A program made the position numbers and the translations under genes. From Oscillospiraceae bacterium (lineage in GTDB: Bacteria; Bacillota; Clostridia; Oscillospirales; Ruminococcaceae), in NCBI GenBank assembly GCA_022788225.1, contig JALEVO010000003.1:1-64000 (forward strand): a stretch of DNA of 64,000 nt, given 5' to 3'. This document shows positions 30,272 through 40,001 of the stretch, piece after piece; position 1 is the first letter of the stretch; every line of letters begins with the position of its first letter. The notes below the pieces were generated by a model that was not told the DNA's origin, ran no database searches, and saw nothing but the letters and a program-made list of their open reading frames with translations.

Positions 30272-33200
30272 ATGTCTGTATTCCGAATTTATGTGGAAAA
30301 GAAACCGGAATTTGCCGTTGAGGCAAAATCTGTTATGAGCGACGTTCAGACAGCGCTCAGACTGAATCTTAACAATGTAAGAATCTTAAACCGCTATGAC
30401 GCTGATAATTTAAGCGAGGAAGATTTTGAAATGTCTGTCAACACCGTCTTTTCAGAACCGGCAGTTGACGTGACCTATAAGGAAATGCCTGTACTGATAA
30501 ACAACGAAAGGGTTTTCGCTGTTGAATATCTTCCGGGACAGTTTGACCAGCGTGCAGACAGCTGTGAGCAGTGTATTCAGATTCTGACACAGAAAGAACG
30601 CTGCCGTGTCAAGAACGCAAGAGTTTACATCATTGACGGAAATATCACTGACGCTGAATTTGAAAAGCTGAAGTCATATCTCATTAACCCTGTTGAAAGC
30701 AGAGAGGCTTCACTTGACACAGTCAAAACTCTCGATACAAACTATGACATTCCGGAAAAGGTTGAAGTCCTCGAAAACTTTATCCGCTTAAATGACAAGG
30801 GGCTTGACGCTTTCATCAAGGAATTTGGTCTTGCTATGGACTTTGACGATATCAAGTTCTGCCAGTCATATTTCAGAGATACTGAAAAGCGTGACCCTAC
30901 AATCACAGAAATCAGAATGATTGATACTTACTGGTCTGACCACTGCCGTCACACTACATTCTCAACAAACATTGAAAATGTAAAAATCGACACAGACTAT
31001 ATAAAGGAAACCTATGATGAGTACATCGAGGTAAGAAACGACCTGGGACGTGAGCAGAAACCTCTTACACTCATGGACCTTGCAACAATTGCCGCTAAAA
31101 AGCTTAAAGCAGACGGCAAGTTAAACGACCTTGACGAAAGCGAAGAAATCAACGCTTGTTCCGTTAAAATCAAGGTAAATGTTGACGGAAACGAAGAAGA
31201 CTGGATTCTCATGTTCAAGAATGAGACTCACAACCACCCGACTGAAATTGAACCTTTCGGCGGTGCGGCAACCTGTCTTGGCGGAGCTATCAGAGACCCG
31301 CTTTCAGGACGTTCCTACGTTTATCAGGCAATGAGAGTTACCGGTGCGGCAAATCCGCTTGTACCAGTCGAGGACACTATCACAGGCAAGCTGCCTCAGA
31401 GAAAAATCACAGTGGGCGCTGCTAACGGCTACAGCTCCTACGGCAACCAGATAGGTCTTGCAACAGGTCATGTTTCTGAAATCTATCACCCGGGTTATGT
31501 TGCAAAAAGACTGGAAATCGGTGCGGTAGTAGGTGCGGCACCTGCTGAAAATATCAGACGTGAAGCCCCTGTTGCCGGAGATGTTGTGGTACTCTTAGGC
31601 GGCAAGACAGGCCGTGACGGCTGCGGCGGTGCGACAGGTTCTTCAAAGTCACACACTCTTGAATCCCTTGAACACTGCGGTGCAGAAGTTCAGAAGGGTA
31701 ATCCTCCGGAAGAAAGAAAGCTCCAGAGATTATTCAGAAATCCGGACGTTACAAAGATGATTAAGCGCTGCAACGACTTCGGTGCAGGCGGTGTTTCAGT
31801 TGCTATCGGTGAGCTTACAGACGGTCTTATAATCGACCTGAATGCAGTTCCTAAAAAGTACGAGGGACTGGACGGTACTGAAATCGCAATTTCAGAATCA
31901 CAGGAAAGAATGGCTGTTGTTATCGCCAAGGAGGACACTGAAAAGTTCCTCGCAGAAGCCGCAAAGGAAAACCTTGAGGCAACCGTTGTTGCAGACGTTG
32001 TGGACGAGCCAAGACTTAAAATGAACTGGAACGGCGTTACTATCGTTGACCTTTCAAGAGAGTTCTTAAACTCAAACGGTGCGCCGAAATATACAGATAT
32101 CACAATTGAAAAGCCGGACACAAAGGCTATCTGTCCTTACGCAGACAATCCGGAGGGCTGGGACGCTCTTATGGCTAACCTCAATGTCTGCTCACAGAAG
32201 GGACTTGTTGAGAAGTTTGACTCCACAATCGGTGCGTCAACAGTTCTCATGCCGTTCGGCGGAAAGTATCAGCTTACTCCGACACAGGCTATGGCGGCGA
32301 AAATTCCGGTGCTCCACGGTCAGACAGACACCTGCTCTGTAATGGGCTGGGGCTATAATCCGTTTATCAGCGAAAAGAGCCCTTATCACGGTGCTATACT
32401 GGCAGTTATCGAGTCTATTGCAAAGGTAGTTGCGGCAGGCGGTAAATCAGAACACTGCTGGCTGACTTTCCAAGAATACTTTGAAAGAACACAGGGCACT
32501 CCGGAGCGCTGGGGCAAGCCGCTGGCAGCACTTCTCGGTGCGTTTAAAGCACAGCTTGAAATGGGTTGCGGAGCAATCGGCGGAAAGGACTCAATGTCCG
32601 GTACTTTCGAGAACATTGACGTTCCTCCTACACTGGTTTCATTTGCAGTTTCAACTGCTTCAAGCAGAAAGGTAGTTTCTCCGGAATTCAAGGACGCTGG
32701 TGACGTTGTAATCGTTATCAAGCCGGAATACGACGAAAACAAGCTGCCGGTATTTGACAGTGTAAAGGCTTGCTTCAAGCAGGTTGAGGAAATGATTGAA
32801 AGCGGACGTGCAAAGGCTGTATGGACTGTTTCAGGCGGCGGTATTGCTGAGGGTCTTGCAAAGATGTGTTTCGGCAACAGAATTGGCTTTGAGTTTGAGA
32901 GAAAGCTGACAGAAGAAGAACTGTTCATGCCACATTACGGCGCATTCATAATCGAACTGAACGGCATTGAAAAGGACGGCGAAACAGCAATCGGCAAGAC
33001 AACAGAGGAATACAACATCTTCGGAAAGGATTACACACTTTCACTTGATTCACTCCAGAAAACATGGGAAAGCAAGCTTGAACCGGTGTTCCCATGCAGA
33101 ATAAAGACTGTTCTTTCAGCTGTTGAGTCCTATGAATACGATGCTAAGAAGAGAGCGTTCCCGACAATCAAGGCGGCTAAACCTAAGATATTTATCCCTG

Positions 33201-33976
33201 TATTCCCGGGTACAAACTGCGAATACGATACAGCAAGAGCCTTTGAGAGAGCCGGCGGCGACCCTGAGGTAATGGTAGTAAAGAACCTGAGTGCGTCTGC
33301 AATTGAGGAGTCAGTTGACGAGGCTGTAAGAATTATTTCACAGTCACAGATTATTATGATTCCGGGCGGATTCAGCGGCGGTGACGAGCCGGAGGGAAGC
33401 GGAAAGTTCATTACTGCATTCTTCAGAAATCCAAAGGTTAAGGACGCTGTTCACGAACTGCTCAAAAAGCGTGACGGTCTTATGCTGGGTATATGCAACG
33501 GTTTCCAGGCGCTTATCAAGCTTGGTCTTGTACCGTTCGGCGAAATCACAGACATGACACAGGAATCCCCGACACTTACTTTCAACACAATCGCAAGACA
33601 CCAGTCTATGATGGTTAACACAAGAATTGCGTCAAACAAGTCCCCATGGCTTGCTGACTGCAATGTAGGCGATATCCACACAATTCCGATTTCACACGGC
33701 GAGGGCAGATTCGTTGCTCCGCAGTCACTTATCGTAAAGCTTGCAAACAACGGTCAGATTGCAACACAGTACGTTGACTTGAACGACAAGCCGTCAATGG
33801 ATATCAGATACAATCCAAACACATCTATGGAGGCTATCGAGGGTATCACTTCTCCGGATGGACGTATTCTCGGCAAAATGGGTCACAGCGAACGTATCGG
33901 CTACGATGTATGCAAGAACGTTGCCGGAAACAAGGATCAGAAGATTTTTGAAAACGGCGTAAGATACTTCAAATAA
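30272..33976 (+). CDS. purL: Phosphoribosylformylglycinamidine synthase, fused single polypeptide
   Basis: TYWSDHCRHTTF, KNETHNHPTEIEPFGGAATCLGGAIRDPLSGR, C-terminal GATase PVFPGTNCEYDTA...LGICNGFQALIKLG. Confidence 0.97.
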   Translation: MSVFRIYVEKKPEFAVEAKSVMSDVQTALRLNLNNVRILNRYDADNLSEEDFEMSVNTVFSEPAVDVTYKEMPVLINNERVFAVEYLPGQFDQRADSCEQCIQILTQKERCRVKNARVYIIDGNITDAEFEKLKSYLINPVESREASLDTVKTLDTNYDIPEKVEVLENFIRLNDKGLDAFIKEFGLAMDFDDIKFCQSYFRDTEKRDPTITEIRMIDTYWSDHCRHTTFSTNIENVKIDTDYIKETYDEYIEVRNDLGREQKPLTLMDLATIAAKKLKADGKLNDLDESEEINACSVKIKVNVDGNEEDWILMFKNETHNHPTEIEPFGGAATCLGGAIRDPLSGRSYVYQAMRVTGAANPLVPVEDTITGKLPQRKITVGAANGYSSYGNQIGLATGHVSEIYHPGYVAKRLEIGAVVGAAPAENIRREAPVAGDVVVLLGGKTGRDGCGGATGSSKSHTLESLEHCGAEVQKGNPPEERKLQRLFRNPDVTKMIKRCNDFGAGGVSVAIGELTDGLIIDLNAVPKKYEGLDGTEIAISESQERMAVVIAKEDTEKFLAEAAKENLEATVVADVVDEPRLKMNWNGVTIVDLSREFLNSNGAPKYTDITIEKPDTKAICPYADNPEGWDALMANLNVCSQKGLVEKFDSTIGASTVLMPFGGKYQLTPTQAMAAKIPVLHGQTDTCSVMGWGYNPFISEKSPYHGAILAVIESIAKVVAAGGKSEHCWLTFQEYFERTQGTPERWGKPLAALLGAFKAQLEMGCGAIGGKDSMSGTFENIDVPPTLVSFAVSTASSRKVVSPEFKDAGDVVIVIKPEYDENKLPVFDSVKACFKQVEEMIESGRAKAVWTVSGGGIAEGLAKMCFGNRIGFEFERKLTEEELFMPHYGAFIIELNGIEKDGETAIGKTTEEYNIFGKDYTLSLDSLQKTWESKLEPVFPCRIKTVLSAVESYEYDAKKRAFPTIKAAKPKIFIPVFPGTNCEYDTARAFERAGGDPEVMVVKNLSASAIEESVDEAVRIISQSQIIMIPGGFSGGDEPEGSGKFITAFFRNPKVKDAVHELLKKRDGLMLGICNGFQALIKLGLVPFGEITDMTQESPTLTFNTIARHQSMMVNTRIASNKSPWLADCNVGDIHTIPISHGEGRFVAPQSLIVKLANNGQIATQYVDLNDKPSMDIRYNPNTSMEAIEGITSPDGRILGKMGHSERIGYDVCKNVAGNKDQKIFENGVRYFK

Positions 33977-33998
33977 AAAAGTTAATTTCTGAATAACT

Positions 33999-34037
33999 AA
34001 AGCCTGTTCTCTGAAAATATGATGAGAACAGGCTTTA
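33999..34037 (+). terminator. Hairpin between purL and the Rrf2-family gene
   Basis: AAAGCCTGTTCT...AGAACAGGCTTT. Confidence 0.7.
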
Positions 34038-34056
34038 TAGAAGAAGGAGGAGCAAT

Positions 34057-34494
34057 ATGAAAATTTCCACAAAGGGCAGATATGCACTGCGTATGATGCT
34101 TGATCTTGCAATGAATCAGGGAGAAGATTTTGTTTCTCTTAAAGATATAGCGGAGCGTCAGAATATTTCAAAAAAATATCTTGAACAGATAGTACCGCTT
34201 ATGAACAAATCCGGAATGCTGAAAACAAACCGTGGAAATCACGGCGGCTACCGTCTTATCAAAACTCCTGACAAGTATACAGTGGGCGAAATACTGCGTG
34301 TTACCGAGGGCAGTCTTGCACCGGTTGCCTGTCTTGAATATGAGCCGATTGACTGTGAACGTGCGGGGGAATGCCTGACACTGCCGGTCTGGAAAGGTCT
34401 TTACAAGGCTGTTACCGATTATCTTGACGGCATCACACTTCAGGATATAATCGACAAAAATGCACAGTCCTACGGAAATGATTACTGCATTTAA
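34057..34494 (+). CDS. Rrf2-family transcriptional regulator (IscR-like)
   Basis: MKISTKGRYALRMMLDLAMNQGEDFVSLKDIAERQNISKKYLEQIV; Cys cluster CLEYEPIDCERAGEC. Confidence 0.93.
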   Translation: MKISTKGRYALRMMLDLAMNQGEDFVSLKDIAERQNISKKYLEQIVPLMNKSGMLKTNRGNHGGYRLIKTPDKYTVGEILRVTEGSLAPVACLEYEPIDCERAGECLTLPVWKGLYKAVTDYLDGITLQDIIDKNAQSYGNDYCI

Positions 34495-34500
34495 ACAGAC

Positions 34501-34535
34501 AAAAAGTACCGCACATATTGTACGGTACTTTTTTA
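34501..34535. terminator. Terminator between convergent genes
   Basis: AAAAAGTACCGCACATATTGTACGGTACTTTTTT. Confidence 0.85.
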
Positions 34536-34551
34536 TATGTTAAGGGAAAAA

Positions 34552-36615
34552 TCATGCATTATCAGCACTTGCCGCAATAACCTCTGTCAGCAGATTTGAC
34601 GGAAGCTGCTCGTATCTCATAAAATCAAATGTAAAGCTGCCCATACCTCTTGTGGTCTGACGGAGATACATTGTAAAGTCGTGCATTTCTCTCATAGGCA
34701 CTTCCGCTGAAATTGCTGTCATACCAGTTTCAGCAGGTTCCATTCCGGAAACTCTTCCTCTGCGCTTGTTAAGCTCGCCCATTACATCACCGGTGTTTTC
34801 GTCCGGAACTAAAACGTTCAGTGTGCCGATCGGTTCAAGCATTACCGGGTCTGCATTTTTCAGTCCCTCTTTATACGCAAGCGACGCCGCAGTCTTGAAC
34901 GCCATTTCTGATGAATCAACAGGATGATAGGAACCGTCCAGCAGAATAGCTTTAAGTCCCACAACAGGACAGCCGGCTAAAACGCCTTTCTTTACGCACT
35001 CCTGCAAGCCCTTTTCAACTGCCGGGAAGTAATTTTTCGGTACTGCTCCGCCGAATACCTTTTCCTCAAAAATCAGTTCGTCGCTTACGCAAGGCTCAAA
35101 CTCAATCCATACATGACCATACTGTCCGTGTCCTCCGGTCTGTTTCTTATACTTGCCCTCTGCCTTGACCTTTTTGCGTATCGTTTCTCTGTACGCAACT
35201 TTCGGTACGCTAAGTTCGATATCAGCGCTGAACTTGTTTTTAAGCTTTGCAGCGGCAATTTCAAGATGCTGTTCGCCAAGTCCGCTTAAAACCTGTTCAT
35301 TTGTATGTAAATCAAGGACGTAAGTCAATGTCTTATCCTCGTCAAGCAGTCGCTGCATACCGGAAGATATCTTGCTCTCATCACCCTGTGATTTTGCCTT
35401 GACAGCCATTGAGTAGCAAGGAACAGGGAAATCTATCTTTTCAAACGCAAGCTTTCTTTCCGGTGCACAAAGAGTATCGGAAGTTGACGCTGTTATCTTT
35501 ACAGCTGCGGCAATATTTCCGGCTGCAACTTCTGAAACTTCAGTCTGCTGTTTGCCTTTTACGGTGTAAAGCTTGCCGATTTTTTCTGTTTCTCCGGTTG
35601 CTGAATTGTAAACCTGTGAATCAGCTTTCAGTACGCCGGACATAACACGGATATATGACATTTTACCTACAAACGGGTCTGTAACTGTCTTGAAAACAAA
35701 TGCTGAAAGGGGTGCTTCCGGACTGCATTCAACCTCTGTCATATCACCGTCTGCTGTTTCGGCAACAGGTGCCGGGACTTCTTCCGGTGACGGCAGGAGA
35801 AGTGTGATTTCCTTAAGCAGCATATCGACGCCGGACAAATCAGCCGCAGAAACGCACACAACAGGAGTAATGATACCCTTGTTCATGCCGGCGTGAATAC
35901 CGTCTGTCAGCTCTTTCTGAGTAAACGGCTCTCCCTCGAAGAATTTATCCATAAGCGCCTCGTCAGTTTCGGCAACAGCCTCGCTGACAGCCTCAACAAG
36001 ACCGTCAATACGATAGGTCATCTTTTCGATTGCCTCCGCAGACGGAAGGTCGATTTCAACCGCCTTGCCGTTTTCGTACTTATACGCTTTCATCTCTATG
36101 AGGTTAACGTAGGAAACGATTTTTTCGTTCTCGATTACTGGTACCACAACCGGGCATACAGTCGGGCCGAAAACAGTTTTCAGTTCTGTCAGTACGTTGT
36201 AGAAGTTTGCATTTTCGTCGTCAATCTTTGTGACTGCAAACATTTTTGACTTTCCGGCTTTTTCAGCTGCCGCATAGGCTTTTTTTGTTCCTACCTTGAC
36301 ACCGGACTTTGCAGAAACGGTTATCATTACAGTATCAGCGGCTCTGATACCCTCTGCCATTTCTCCGGCGAAGTCGAACAGTCCCGGAGTATCTATAAGG
36401 TTAATTTTAGTATCCTCGTAATCAAAAGACGCAATTGCTGTATTGATTGAAATTTTTCTTTTTATCTCCTCTGGGTCAAAGTCGCAGATAGTTGTACCGT
36501 CAGCAGTCTTGCCTGCTCTGTCGGACGCACCGGCTTTAAACATGAGCGCATCTGCAAGTGTGGTTTTACCGGAACCGTTGTGTCCGGCAAGTGCTATGTT
36601 CTTTATTTGTTTCAT
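34552..36615 (-). CDS. Elongation factor G-like protein (EF-G2 type)
   Basis: AGHNGSGKTTLADALMF, LIDTPGLFDFAGE, GHGQYGHVWIEFEP; divergent from canonical fusA. Confidence 0.9.
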   Translation of the reverse strand: MKQIKNIALAGHNGSGKTTLADALMFKAGASDRAGKTADGTTICDFDPEEIKRKISINTAIASFDYEDTKINLIDTPGLFDFAGEMAEGIRAADTVMITVSAKSGVKVGTKKAYAAAEKAGKSKMFAVTKIDDENANFYNVLTELKTVFGPTVCPVVVPVIENEKIVSYVNLIEMKAYKYENGKAVEIDLPSAEAIEKMTYRIDGLVEAVSEAVAETDEALMDKFFEGEPFTQKELTDGIHAGMNKGIITPVVCVSAADLSGVDMLLKEITLLLPSPEEVPAPVAETADGDMTEVECSPEAPLSAFVFKTVTDPFVGKMSYIRVMSGVLKADSQVYNSATGETEKIGKLYTVKGKQQTEVSEVAAGNIAAAVKITASTSDTLCAPERKLAFEKIDFPVPCYSMAVKAKSQGDESKISSGMQRLLDEDKTLTYVLDLHTNEQVLSGLGEQHLEIAAAKLKNKFSADIELSVPKVAYRETIRKKVKAEGKYKKQTGGHGQYGHVWIEFEPCVSDELIFEEKVFGGAVPKNYFPAVEKGLQECVKKGVLAGCPVVGLKAILLDGSYHPVDSSEMAFKTAASLAYKEGLKNADPVMLEPIGTLNVLVPDENTGDVMGELNKRRGRVSGMEPAETGMTAISAEVPMREMHDFTMYLRQTTRGMGSFTFDFMRYEQLPSNLLTEVIAASADNA

Positions 36616-36820
36616 TTTGAATTTCTCCTTTTAATAAAATTGTACAATAACCCGTGTTTTATTATACTACTTTTTATTGAAACTTTCAACCATCCCGGAA
36701 ATTTTCTATATATTTTATCAATATTAAAGCTTAACTTTGTGCAATTTGCTATGTACGTAGATAAAAATGTACGCATATAAGTTGCTGAAAATGCTTGTTG
36801 ATGAAAACGCTTAAAAATAA

Positions 36821-36840
36821 CGGGCAACCAATGGCTGCCC
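36821..36840. repeat. Dispersed palindrome CGGGCAACCAATGGCTGCCC
   Basis: Variant of the GGGCGACCA-TGGTCGCCC family; followed by CGAAAATTTGAAA as at 27388. Confidence 0.75.
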
Positions 36841-36864
36841 GAAAATTTGAAACTGAACTTTTTA

Positions 36865-38310
36865 TTAATACGCTTTACCCCAGTAAACCATATGCTTTGC
36901 CGGCTTTCCACAGCATACGCAGGTATCAGAAATATGCTCCTGTTCAAACGGAATACAGCGTGAGCCAACGCCTGTTTTCTCCTTAACCATATCCTCGCAA
37001 GCCTCGTCGCCGCACCACATAGCCTTTACAAAACCGTCGCCCTTTTCTTCAAGTACGCTTACAATCTCGTCCATTGTCTTGCAGGCATAGGTCTTGTTTT
37101 CACGGTTTTCAAGTGCCTTTTTGTATATACCGTCATGCACTTCCTGAAGCTTTTCTGTAACAGCTGTTTCAAGATTATCCAGCTGAACAAATGTCTTTTC
37201 TCTGTTGTGACGTGTAACAACAACGCACTGGTTATTTTCAATATCCTTAGGACCAATCTCGATTCTTACCGGAACACCCTTCATTTCATATTCCGCAAAC
37301 TTCCAGCCCGGTGAATTTTCGCTGTCGTCAAGCTTAACACGGATTCCCGCAGCTTTCAGCTTTTCAAACAGTTCGTTTGCCTTGTCAAGTACGCCCTCTT
37401 TGTGCATTGCAACCGGTACGATTACCGCCTGAACCGGTGCAACAGCCGGCGGAAGTACCAGTCCGTTGTCGTCGCCGTGAGTCATGATAATTGCGCCGAT
37501 AAGACGTGTTGTAACGCCCCAGCTTGTCTGGTGCGGATAAACCTTTTTGTTTTCCTTGTCAGTGTACTGAATGTCAAAAGCCTTTGCAAATCCGTCACCG
37601 AAATAGTGAGAAGTACCAGCCTGCAGAGCCTTGCCGTCATGCATAAGTGCCTCGATAGCGTATGTAGCTTCTGCTCCGGCAAATTTGTCACTGTCTGTCT
37701 TTCTGCCCTTTACAACAGGCATAGCAAGACAGTTTTCACAGAAATCAGCGTAAACATTAAGCATACGCTCTGTTTCCTCGATAGCCTCCTGTGCTGTTGC
37801 GTGAATTGTGTGTCCCTCCTGCCAGAGGAATTCTCTTGAACGCAGGAACGGGCGTGTTGTCTTTTCCCATCTTACAACGCTTACCCACTGGTTATAAAGC
37901 TTCGGCAGGTCACGGTATGAGTGGATAATGTTTGAATAGTGCTCACAGAAAAGCGTTTCAGATGTAGGACGGACGCACAGCCTGTCCTCAAGCTTTTCAC
38001 TGCCGCCGTGAGTTACCCATGCAACCTCCGGTGCAAAGCCCTCAACGTGGTCTTTCTCTTTCTGCAAAAGACTTTCAGGGATAAACATAGGCATGCAAAC
38101 ATTTTCATGTCCTGTTTCCTTGAACATTCCGTCAAGAATTCTCTGAATGTTTTCCCATATTGCATAGCCGTAAGGACGGATTACCATACAGCCCTTTACG
38201 CTTGTATACTCAATAAGCTCTGCTTTTTTTACAATGTCAGTGTACCACTTGGCAAAATCCTCGTCCATAGGAGTGATTGCCTCAACCATTTTTCCGTTAT
38301 TCTTCGCCAT
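36865..38310 (-). CDS. proS: Prolyl-tRNA synthetase, ProS type 3 (archaeal/eukaryote-like)
   Basis: [60 protein letters not shown]. Confidence 0.95.
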   Translation of the reverse strand: MAKNNGKMVEAITPMDEDFAKWYTDIVKKAELIEYTSVKGCMVIRPYGYAIWENIQRILDGMFKETGHENVCMPMFIPESLLQKEKDHVEGFAPEVAWVTHGGSEKLEDRLCVRPTSETLFCEHYSNIIHSYRDLPKLYNQWVSVVRWEKTTRPFLRSREFLWQEGHTIHATAQEAIEETERMLNVYADFCENCLAMPVVKGRKTDSDKFAGAEATYAIEALMHDGKALQAGTSHYFGDGFAKAFDIQYTDKENKKVYPHQTSWGVTTRLIGAIIMTHGDDNGLVLPPAVAPVQAVIVPVAMHKEGVLDKANELFEKLKAAGIRVKLDDSENSPGWKFAEYEMKGVPVRIEIGPKDIENNQCVVVTRHNREKTFVQLDNLETAVTEKLQEVHDGIYKKALENRENKTYACKTMDEIVSVLEEKGDGFVKAMWCGDEACEDMVKEKTGVGSRCIPFEQEHISDTCVCCGKPAKHMVYWGKAY

Positions 38311-38572
38311 TTTTCACATCTCCGTTATCATTTGAATTATTTTCATCAGCGGTTTCCTCCGCATTGTCGTCCTTTGGCGGAGCATCATAAATGCTTCTCA
38401 CCTTATATATATCATCGTCCACCCTTTCGGGATTTTTACGAAATATCTTAGCAATTATCCTGTCAACGACAGCTGCCATTTTCGGTGTTAAAAGAGTTAT
38501 TATGAAAATCAGTGCAAAAATCCCCAGAAACACAAGCAGGAATTTTATCAGATATCTGTAAGACTCGTTCAA
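38297..38572 (-). CDS. Small single-TM protein, unknown function
   Basis: 91-aa ORF with [22 protein letters not shown], overlapping the proS start. Confidence 0.6.
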   Translation of the reverse strand: MNESYRYLIKFLLVFLGIFALIFIITLLTPKMAAVVDRIIAKIFRKNPERVDDDIYKVRSIYDAPPKDDNAEETADENNSNDNGDVKNGEE

Positions 38573-38605
38573 CCGACAAACCTCCTTTTACAGCATACTC
38601 ATACC

Positions 38606-38671
38606 AGAGCGTGCTCACATAAAACAGATATGCCGAAAAGACGTGCGAATGCGTTTATGTGAACGCGCTCT
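38606..38671 (-). promoter_or_regulatory. Long hairpin in the leader of the 38297-38572/proS transcript
   Basis: AGAGCGTGCTCACATAAA ... TTTATGTGAACGCGCTCT, about 18-nt arms. Confidence 0.6.
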
Positions 38672-38764
38672 AATATAGTATAACAATTTTTCTTAAAGAT
38701 TGCAAGATGTATTTGTAAATTTATTGTTTGTTAAATCTTTGTAAAATATATTTGAGAATAATTG

Positions 38765-38912
38765 ACACATAATTTATTATATGATATAATAAGAAATGCA
38801 CAGCATTTATTATTATTTATTTTTATGCCCTTGCAGATACGCAAATCAAAGATTTGCTCCCTGCATATCGGGCGATTATATCACAAAATCTTTGATTTTA
38901 TGATATAATCAC
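38765..38912 (+). repeat. Composite structured repeat, copy C (diverged)
   Basis: TTATTATATGATATAATAA palindrome; CCTTGCAGATACGCAAATCAAAGATTTGCTCCCTGCATATCGGGC; ATTATATCACAAAATCTTTGATTTTATGATATAAT. Confidence 0.75.
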
Positions 38913-39031
38913 TACATTGGTATTGTTCAGAGTAGCGTATCTGTGCAGATAATTCTGAACAGTGTCATTTTATATAAGATTTTCAGAATAAAAAAGGAAA
39001 GGAGATATCCGTTTTAAACGGATAAAAAGGT

Positions 39032-39931
39032 ATGATTTACATTTGCGGACTGCTGATGGCTCTTGCCGACAGTGTACCGGGGGTTTCGGGGGGAACAATC
39101 GCTTATCTTCTGGGGTATTATGAGGACTTTATTGGCTCGCTCAATTCCCTGATGACCATAAAGGGTGACAAAGCGGAGCGAAAAGCCAATATTAAAAAGT
39201 CGCTTAATTTTCTTGTAAGGCTTGGTATCGGCTGGATAGTTGGTTTTGTTTCGGCGGTGCTTATTCTCACAAGCGTGTTTGAGTCCCACATATATCAGAT
39301 AAGCTCGCTGTTTATCGGATTTATCGTATTTTCCATTCCGGTCATTTGCTATGAGGAAAAGGAATCCCTTAAAAAGCTTTATAATCTGATATTCCTTGTG
39401 CTTGGTGCGGCACTTGTTGTTGTGATAACTATGATAAACCCGTCAGACGGCGGAGGAATTGCCGCTGGTTCTGTTAACTTCGGACAGCTTATCTACATTA
39501 TGGTAGTGGGAATGTTAGCGATTTCTGCAATGGTTCTTCCGGGAATATCCGGTTCAACGATTTTCCTTATCTTCGGAGTATACATGACCATAATGAATTC
39601 CATAAAGGATCTTCTGCACTTTAAATTAAGCGCACTCCCTGTTGTAATTGCAACAGGTCTTGGAATCGTACTGGGAGTTGTTGTTATTATAAAGCTTGTC
39701 AAGGCGGCGCTTACAAAGTTCCATTCACAGACAGTTTATGCAATAATCGGTCTTATGCTGGGTTCACTTTATTCGATTGTTAAAGGTCCTGAATCACTTG
39801 ATACACCGCAAGAGGCACTTTCAATCCACTCATTCAGCATACTTTTCTTTATAATAGGCGGTATCGTTATTATCGGACTGCAATTCTTAAAACTGTTTTT
39901 CTCTAAAAAGAAAGAAGCGGAAAGTAAATAA
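39032..39931 (+). CDS. DUF368 membrane protein (PopT-like polyprenyl-phosphate transporter family)
   Basis: GLLMALADSVPGVSGGTIAYLLGYYEDFI...MVLPGISGSTIFLIFGVYMTIM signatures. Confidence 0.9.
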   Translation: MIYICGLLMALADSVPGVSGGTIAYLLGYYEDFIGSLNSLMTIKGDKAERKANIKKSLNFLVRLGIGWIVGFVSAVLILTSVFESHIYQISSLFIGFIVFSIPVICYEEKESLKKLYNLIFLVLGAALVVVITMINPSDGGGIAAGSVNFGQLIYIMVVGMLAISAMVLPGISGSTIFLIFGVYMTIMNSIKDLLHFKLSALPVVIATGLGIVLGVVVIIKLVKAALTKFHSQTVYAIIGLMLGSLYSIVKGPESLDTPQEALSIHSFSILFFIIGGIVIIGLQFLKLFFSKKKEAESK

Positions 39932-39936
39932 AGTAA

Positions 39937-39970
39937 AAATGAGGGACATGAATTTCATGTCCCTCATTTC
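39937..39970. terminator. Terminator-like hairpin
   Basis: AAATGAGGGACATGAATTTCATGTCCCTCATTT. Confidence 0.8.
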
Positions 39971-39978
39971 ATATGCAT

Positions 39979-39997
39979 GGGTGACCATTGGTCGCCC
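39979..39997. repeat. Dispersed palindrome GGGTGACCATTGGTCGCCC
   Basis: Same family as 27369; 5 bp beyond the scfB stop. Confidence 0.8.
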
Positions 39998-40001
39998 GTT
40001 A

